Below are positions 59,961 to 64,000 of a DNA stretch of 64,000 nt, piece after piece. A program made the position numbers and the translations under genes. The stretch's first letter is position 1. Each line of letters begins with the position of its first letter. Source of the stretch: Austropuccinia psidii (Eukaryota > Basidiomycota > Pucciniomycetes > Pucciniales > Sphaerophragmiaceae); contig JALGQZ010000011.1 in the NCBI GenBank assembly GCA_023105745.1, positions 47,894,698 through 47,958,697 on the forward strand, written 5' to 3'. The notes below the pieces were generated by a model, which was given only the letters and a program-made list of their open reading frames with translations, ran no database searches and was not told the DNA's origin.

Positions 59961-60824
59961 GCTTGCCATTTATTGAGATTAGAGAATAAAATAAGGAACA
60001 TTTCAGCATAAAATTCCAGGTTGTGCCCATTCTCAATTGGCTGCAATTTATACCAAGACTTTGGCTAAGAAATTTGGTGTTTGTTCTTGGCAAGCTTGGC
60101 CACACTGTGCGCCCTTCCACTCCTCATCTGAACGCAAAGGCCTCAGTGAGATCATGGGCTGTGCCAAGGAGCCCTAGAGCTCAGAGGCTGTGTGTGTGCC
60201 ACCTGACTCCATCTCATGGGCTCATTGACCTTCCATGAGATTGACTGGCACTCACCACCAAGATATTTCCACTCTGCCCAGCTGGTGCCTCTTCCCTCCA
60301 ACAATCTAAGCCATGGCCTTCGTTCCACTCCTCTGCGAATCGCCTGCACTCTGGGCACCCTCTGCAGAAATATCCATCAGCAAAGCAAGCTTGCTGCTCA
60401 AAAAGCTTAAAAAGCTCAAAATTCACAGTAATTGGACTGTCATCGGAGTTTTCAGTCCTCACAATGATGGCCGGCCATGGCATCCTCGGCTTCGCTTGGG
60501 ACTGAACCACTCAAGCCGGCCATTCCCCCTGGAAAGCTCAGATTCTGCCGTGGTCATCGTCTGCGGATATTGCCATCGTCCATCAGGATTGCTCATGGGA
60601 TCGGCTCCTTGCTCGGGTCTCGCTCTAGGATTGACATTGCCTCAGAATCCACGCCGCCATGTTCTAGAAGCTTTATCCTCATCGAGGCTTCCATCGGAGA
60701 TTTCCATCCAGTCCTTCTGGTTCAGTCCCATAGCGCTTGGAGTGGCTGTTGAGCCGTGAAACTCTTTCCGGCCGTCGTTCATTCTGGATCGTCATCTATC
60801 GCTTTCAAATCTCAGGTTTTCAAG
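59961..60824. other. GC-richer segment upstream of GPI10, no gene recognised
   Basis: From about 60070 the sequence becomes clearly richer in G and C than the transposon cluster to the left. Overlapping frames exist on both strands (minus 60214-60510, plus 60313-60759), but none shows a motif I know, and their amino acid make-up looks like read-through of GC-rich DNA. It probably holds the promoter and 5' untranslated region of GPI10. CTCAGG at 60811-60816, just before the start codon, could be the acceptor of a leader intron. Confidence 0.45.
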
Positions 60825-62802
60825 ATGAAAACTTTCATCTCAATCTTCATCTTTAGAATCCTTAATGTTTTACTATCCAAAACCTTCTTTCAACCAGACG
60901 AGTTCTATCAATCTTTGGAAATATCTCATCTTTTGGTATTCGATTACGGGTTCAAAACTTGGGAATGGGATCTGGCAAAAATTAGAAGTCCCATTCATCC
61001 CTACTTCTTCTCGCTGGGATACTGGTTATTAAAAGTTTCAAATTTGGATCAAACTAATCTTTTGGTAAGTCAACATCTTGCTTGGATTTTAATCTTGAGC
61101 TATTCCAAAACTAACCATTTTTGGCTTTCTCAGGTTATCGTACCCAAAATCTTTCAAGCTATCATTGCTAGTCTTATCGATTTAGGAACTTTTCATTTAG
61201 CTTCAAATTTATTAAATCAAAACTATTCTATCGCTGCTGTAGGTCATCCGATTTGATTAGATCGAGTTTCATTGAATTCTGATCAACTCTTGGATCTAAT
61301 TTACTAGTTAGCTTGCTCTTTAACTTGCTTCTTCAATGCTTATACGTCAATCAGAACTTCTTCAAACTCCTTGGAAACAGCTTTATTGACTTGGTCTTTA
61401 GCACTTTGGCCTTGGGATCCTAATCATTTGAATCTTTCTTGCTCCAAGTTCATCATCTCAATCTCTTTAATCTTTGGGGCTTTCTTAATCAGACCTTCTT
61501 CCATCTTATTCTCTTCTTCTCTCATCTTTTACCTCTTATTAAAATCTAATTTGAATATCAAATTAGATATCTTAGCTTGGTTAATTGTAATTGGGTGTGT
61601 CTTGTTTTCTTTTAAATTGATCTTTCATTCAATTCATCTCACAGCTAATTTGATCCTTCTTTTAGCTTTACATCCTGCTTCTTAGGTTTCTTAATCGATT
61701 CATCATTTTATGGTGAACCTACCTTTACTCCTTTAAACTTCTTCAAGCAAAATCTCCTCAATAAAATCTCAAACTATTATGGCAGCAACCCTTGGCATTA
61801 TTATTTCTCTCAAGCTTTCCCTTTCATCAATCTTTCTTTCTTTCCTACCGTCTTAATCGGCCTCTTCCCTCTTTCAATTCCTCAATCCCCTTTGGAATCT
61901 GTCCATCAAATCACCAAATTACAATCTGCTCGTTTCGTCATCTTTTCAACCATCATAGGATTCTCTTTCTTACCTCATAAAGAATTCAGATTCATTCAAC
62001 CTCTAGTACCCCTCTTTAATATCTTTGCTGCCCGTGCTATGGTTAATAATCATACTCGCCAAAATCTTTCTCAAACTCAATTAACCCATCAACATAATTT
62101 AGAAGGTTCTCTTAAATTTCGTCTTCCAAGCTTCATTTTCAGATCAATCATCAGTCTAGGTCTAGCTTTCTATCTAATGACTTTTCATTATCCCGCTCAA
62201 ATATCGGTAATGTCTTACCTACGTTCATTACCAAATCATCAATTGAAATCTATCGGATTCTTAATGCCCTGTCATTCAACTCCTTGGCAAAGTCATCTTC
62301 ATAAACCTCATCTTGCTCCAAATGGGTCTCTGGAACCAATGTGGATGCTAACTTGTGATCCTCCTTTAAACTTTTCAAAGTCAGTTTTGTATCCTTTTTC
62401 TCACTTACTGCGATCATCGTCTTGATTATTATTTTTTTCTTTCAAACCCTTAGCAACTCCCTTCAATCAAACCAATCAGCTTTTTCAAATCAATTTAAAA
62501 CTGCCCCCTTTAAAAACTATATTGATGAAGCTGATCAATTTTATCTTGATCCTCAAGAATTTCTACTAAAATATTTTCCAAAACATGTCAATCCTACCTT
62601 TCCTCCTACTAACAAATCCAACAAATCTTATCAATGGCCATCCCATCTAGTTATTTTTGAAGCCCTTTGGAAATTGAATGGCGTAAGAAACATTTTAGAA
62701 AAATTAGGATATCAAGTCGTTTGGAGAGCTTCAAATAGCCGATGGCATGATGATCCAATCAGAAGAGGCGGTTCAGTGATGGTTTTAAAATGGAAAAACT
62801 GA
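60825..62802 (+). CDS. GPI10: GPI mannosyltransferase 3 (GPI10/PIG-B)
   Basis: Adds the third, alpha-1,2-linked mannose to the GPI-anchor precursor in the ER lumen, using dolichol-phosphate mannose; glycosyltransferase family 22. Five exons: 60825-61064, 61134-61238, 61308-61594, 61666-62379, 62454-62802; introns 69, 69, 71 and 74 bp. The first begins GTAAGT and ends CTCAG. Spliced length is 564 residues, normal for the family. Visible features: FFQPDEFYQ (PDE at residues 24-26), YGFKTWEW (45-48), YTSIRTSSNSLETAL, SNPWHYYFSQAFP, the HKEFRFI motif, LMPCHSTPWQSHLH, YIDEADQFY, and the Arg-rich end RRGGSVMVLKW. Many hydrophobic segments fit a multi-pass ER protein. The donor of intron 3 (GTGTGT, 61595) is chosen because it keeps the LLIDSSFYG-type alignment length; GT at 61597 with the acceptor at 61685 is an alternative. 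Confidence 0.9.
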
Positions 62803-64000
62803 CTTGAAATCTCAAATTAGCATTTGATTTAATCATCTCATCTTACAGCAAAGAAATCGTTGGAATAAACTCAAGTTGTTGCAAACAGCGAACCTTAATT
62901 TGTCAATTCTATGCTTGTGTAAAAACTCGTCTCAGCCGTTTTTTCTAAAAACAATTTCATCCTTTGACTTATCCAGACAAAATCATTCGAGTTTGATTTC
63001 TTTTGAAATTCGCTTTCACTTTCACAAACAATTGTTATTGTCTTAAACTATAGCCACCATCCACTTTGACATTTGCAATCTGAATTGCTACTCAATGCTT
63101 TGATGCCGAATTTTTAAAGAGTCTTACAATTTTTATATCATGTCTTATTATGGAAATTGGCCCTGCAATGTTGGAAGTTTCTTATCCATACTAAGAATGC
63201 GTATTTTCAAATGAATGTCAGCGTACTAATTTGCAATTGGTTTTTTGTAGAAAACTAGTTGTCAATTCCTTTGCTTACTAGGCACATTCAAGAAGAACCA
63301 AATAAATACCCATTCAATATATCTATTAAATATTTTGCAAGAGTTGTAGTTACCAAATTGTTTGCTCTTGAAGAGGGCACATTGATTAATAGTAATCAAT
63401 TAATTGGATCAAATTGAAGGCTTTTCATGATCATAAAAACATTTAATAAAGTTGATTGCAGGGAAAGCTTCCACTTGGTTAATATACAAAATCCAAAAAA
63501 ACCAGTTTAAAGAAGTGAGTGACTTTTTCTTGTTGAAAGCTTTTTTTGAATAAAAATAATCACTCAAGATTATCAAATTTTACATTTAATCCAAAACTAC
63601 TTACAGTACCCTCAAAAGCATAAAAAATAAAGCCTTCAAAATTTATTTAAGGTAATGGTCAACTTGAATAAGCAAAATAGTGATTACAGGTAAATCCCTG
63701 ACATGTATTTATCAGTTTCTTACATGTACTTACCATCAATTGGCAATAACACCTAGCAAAGCCCCTGGGCCTCAATTCAATTGAAAATTTCAGATTTCCT
63801 TCTGCTGACCCCACCAAAAATAAAAATTAAACCCATCACAACCCCCCCCCAAAAAAATATATTCACAATTGCCCTGAAATGTTCCAAAATGGTAAAATGC
63901 TACTCCCAAGAAACCTAAAATCACCCTAAAGAGCTCCAAAATGGTAAAAGGACACCCCCAATTTTTGTTTTTGCTTTACTTTTTACTTCTCTTAATTTCT
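62803..64000. other. 3' flank of GPI10, no gene seen
   Basis: AT-rich, with no coding frame above chance. A two-copy 52-bp repeat with the core CTCCAAAATGGTAAAA or TTCCAAAATGGTAAAA lies at about 63872-63960, next to a C-run at 63842-63850. Confidence 0.6.

Noticed and set aside
60214..60510. 98-codon minus-strand frame rich in Cys and Trp
   Set aside because: No motif recognised, no plausible splice or start context, and equally long overlapping frames on the plus strand indicate read-through of GC-rich DNA.
60825..62802. GPI10 as a pseudogene inactivated by C-to-T mutations (TGA and TAG in frame)
   Set aside because: Both stops lie inside a 69-bp segment with GT and AG ends and a CTAAT branch-like site; removing it gives a gap-free fit to the family pattern around CSLTCFFNAYTSIRT. 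The other frame changes are also explained by introns.
1..64000. CRISPR arrays, tRNA or rRNA genes, bacterial operons
   Set aside because: No regularly spaced short repeats, no cloverleaf or rRNA core sequence noticed, and the introns and element types are eukaryotic. A tRNAscan run was not possible, so a single tRNA could have been missed.

Overview
Eukaryotic, AT-rich window, most likely from a rust fungus (Basidiomycota, Pucciniales). Three things point there: the one intact gene has four introns of about 70 bp; the Ty3/gypsy polyproteins end in a chromodomain, as fungal chromoviruses do; and the wording of the Gag and Pol proteins and of a Tet-like oxygenase resembles what I remember of rust proteins, especially Austropuccinia psidii (myrtle rust). 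No database was searched, so the species is a recollection. Nearly all of the window is transposon DNA at different stages of decay in gene-poor AT-rich filler; only about 60.1-62.8 kb looks like ordinary gene space.

Left part (1-28.1 kb): an LTR cut by the window edge (1-1394); AT-rich filler; a relic of a Harbinger accessory gene (about 8.5-8.7 kb); a full-length Ty3 element, Ty3-A (8894-19135), with two 1903-bp LTRs, a GAAAA target duplication, a polypurine tract and a gag-pol frame broken by stops and frameshifts; then 9 kb of AT-rich DNA without a gene.

Middle part (28.1-44.0 kb): a decayed Harbinger transposase (28.1-29.4 kb), then one minus-strand Ty3 element, Ty3-B (29684-44000). It looks like two opposed half elements. 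The ACCAC target duplication at both outer edges and two pairs of inverted duplicated blocks show that it is one element whose 3' half was inverted, with both breakpoints duplicated. Two solo LTRs (31359-32796 of another family, 39212-41015 of the same family) are nested in it, each with its own 5-bp target duplication.

Right part (44-64 kb): AT-rich filler, then a cluster of PIF/Harbinger-like DNA transposons. H1 (53625-59604) has matching terminal inverted repeats and holds three intron-containing genes: a DDE transposase (+), a Tet-like 2-oxoglutarate/Fe(II) oxygenase (-) and a Harbinger-type accessory gene (-). H1 sits in an older transposase gene (H0); removing H1 and one ATT copy restores that reading frame. 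An eroded relative, H2 (about 48.9-53.2 kb), keeps the oxygenase and accessory gene in the same order and orientation, so the pairing may be a property of the family. Past a change to higher GC lies GPI10, GPI mannosyltransferase 3 (60825-62802, +); its apparent stops and frame changes are explained by introns, giving 564 residues. The last 1.2 kb has no gene.

No rRNA, tRNA, CRISPR array, operon or bacterial signal was seen.
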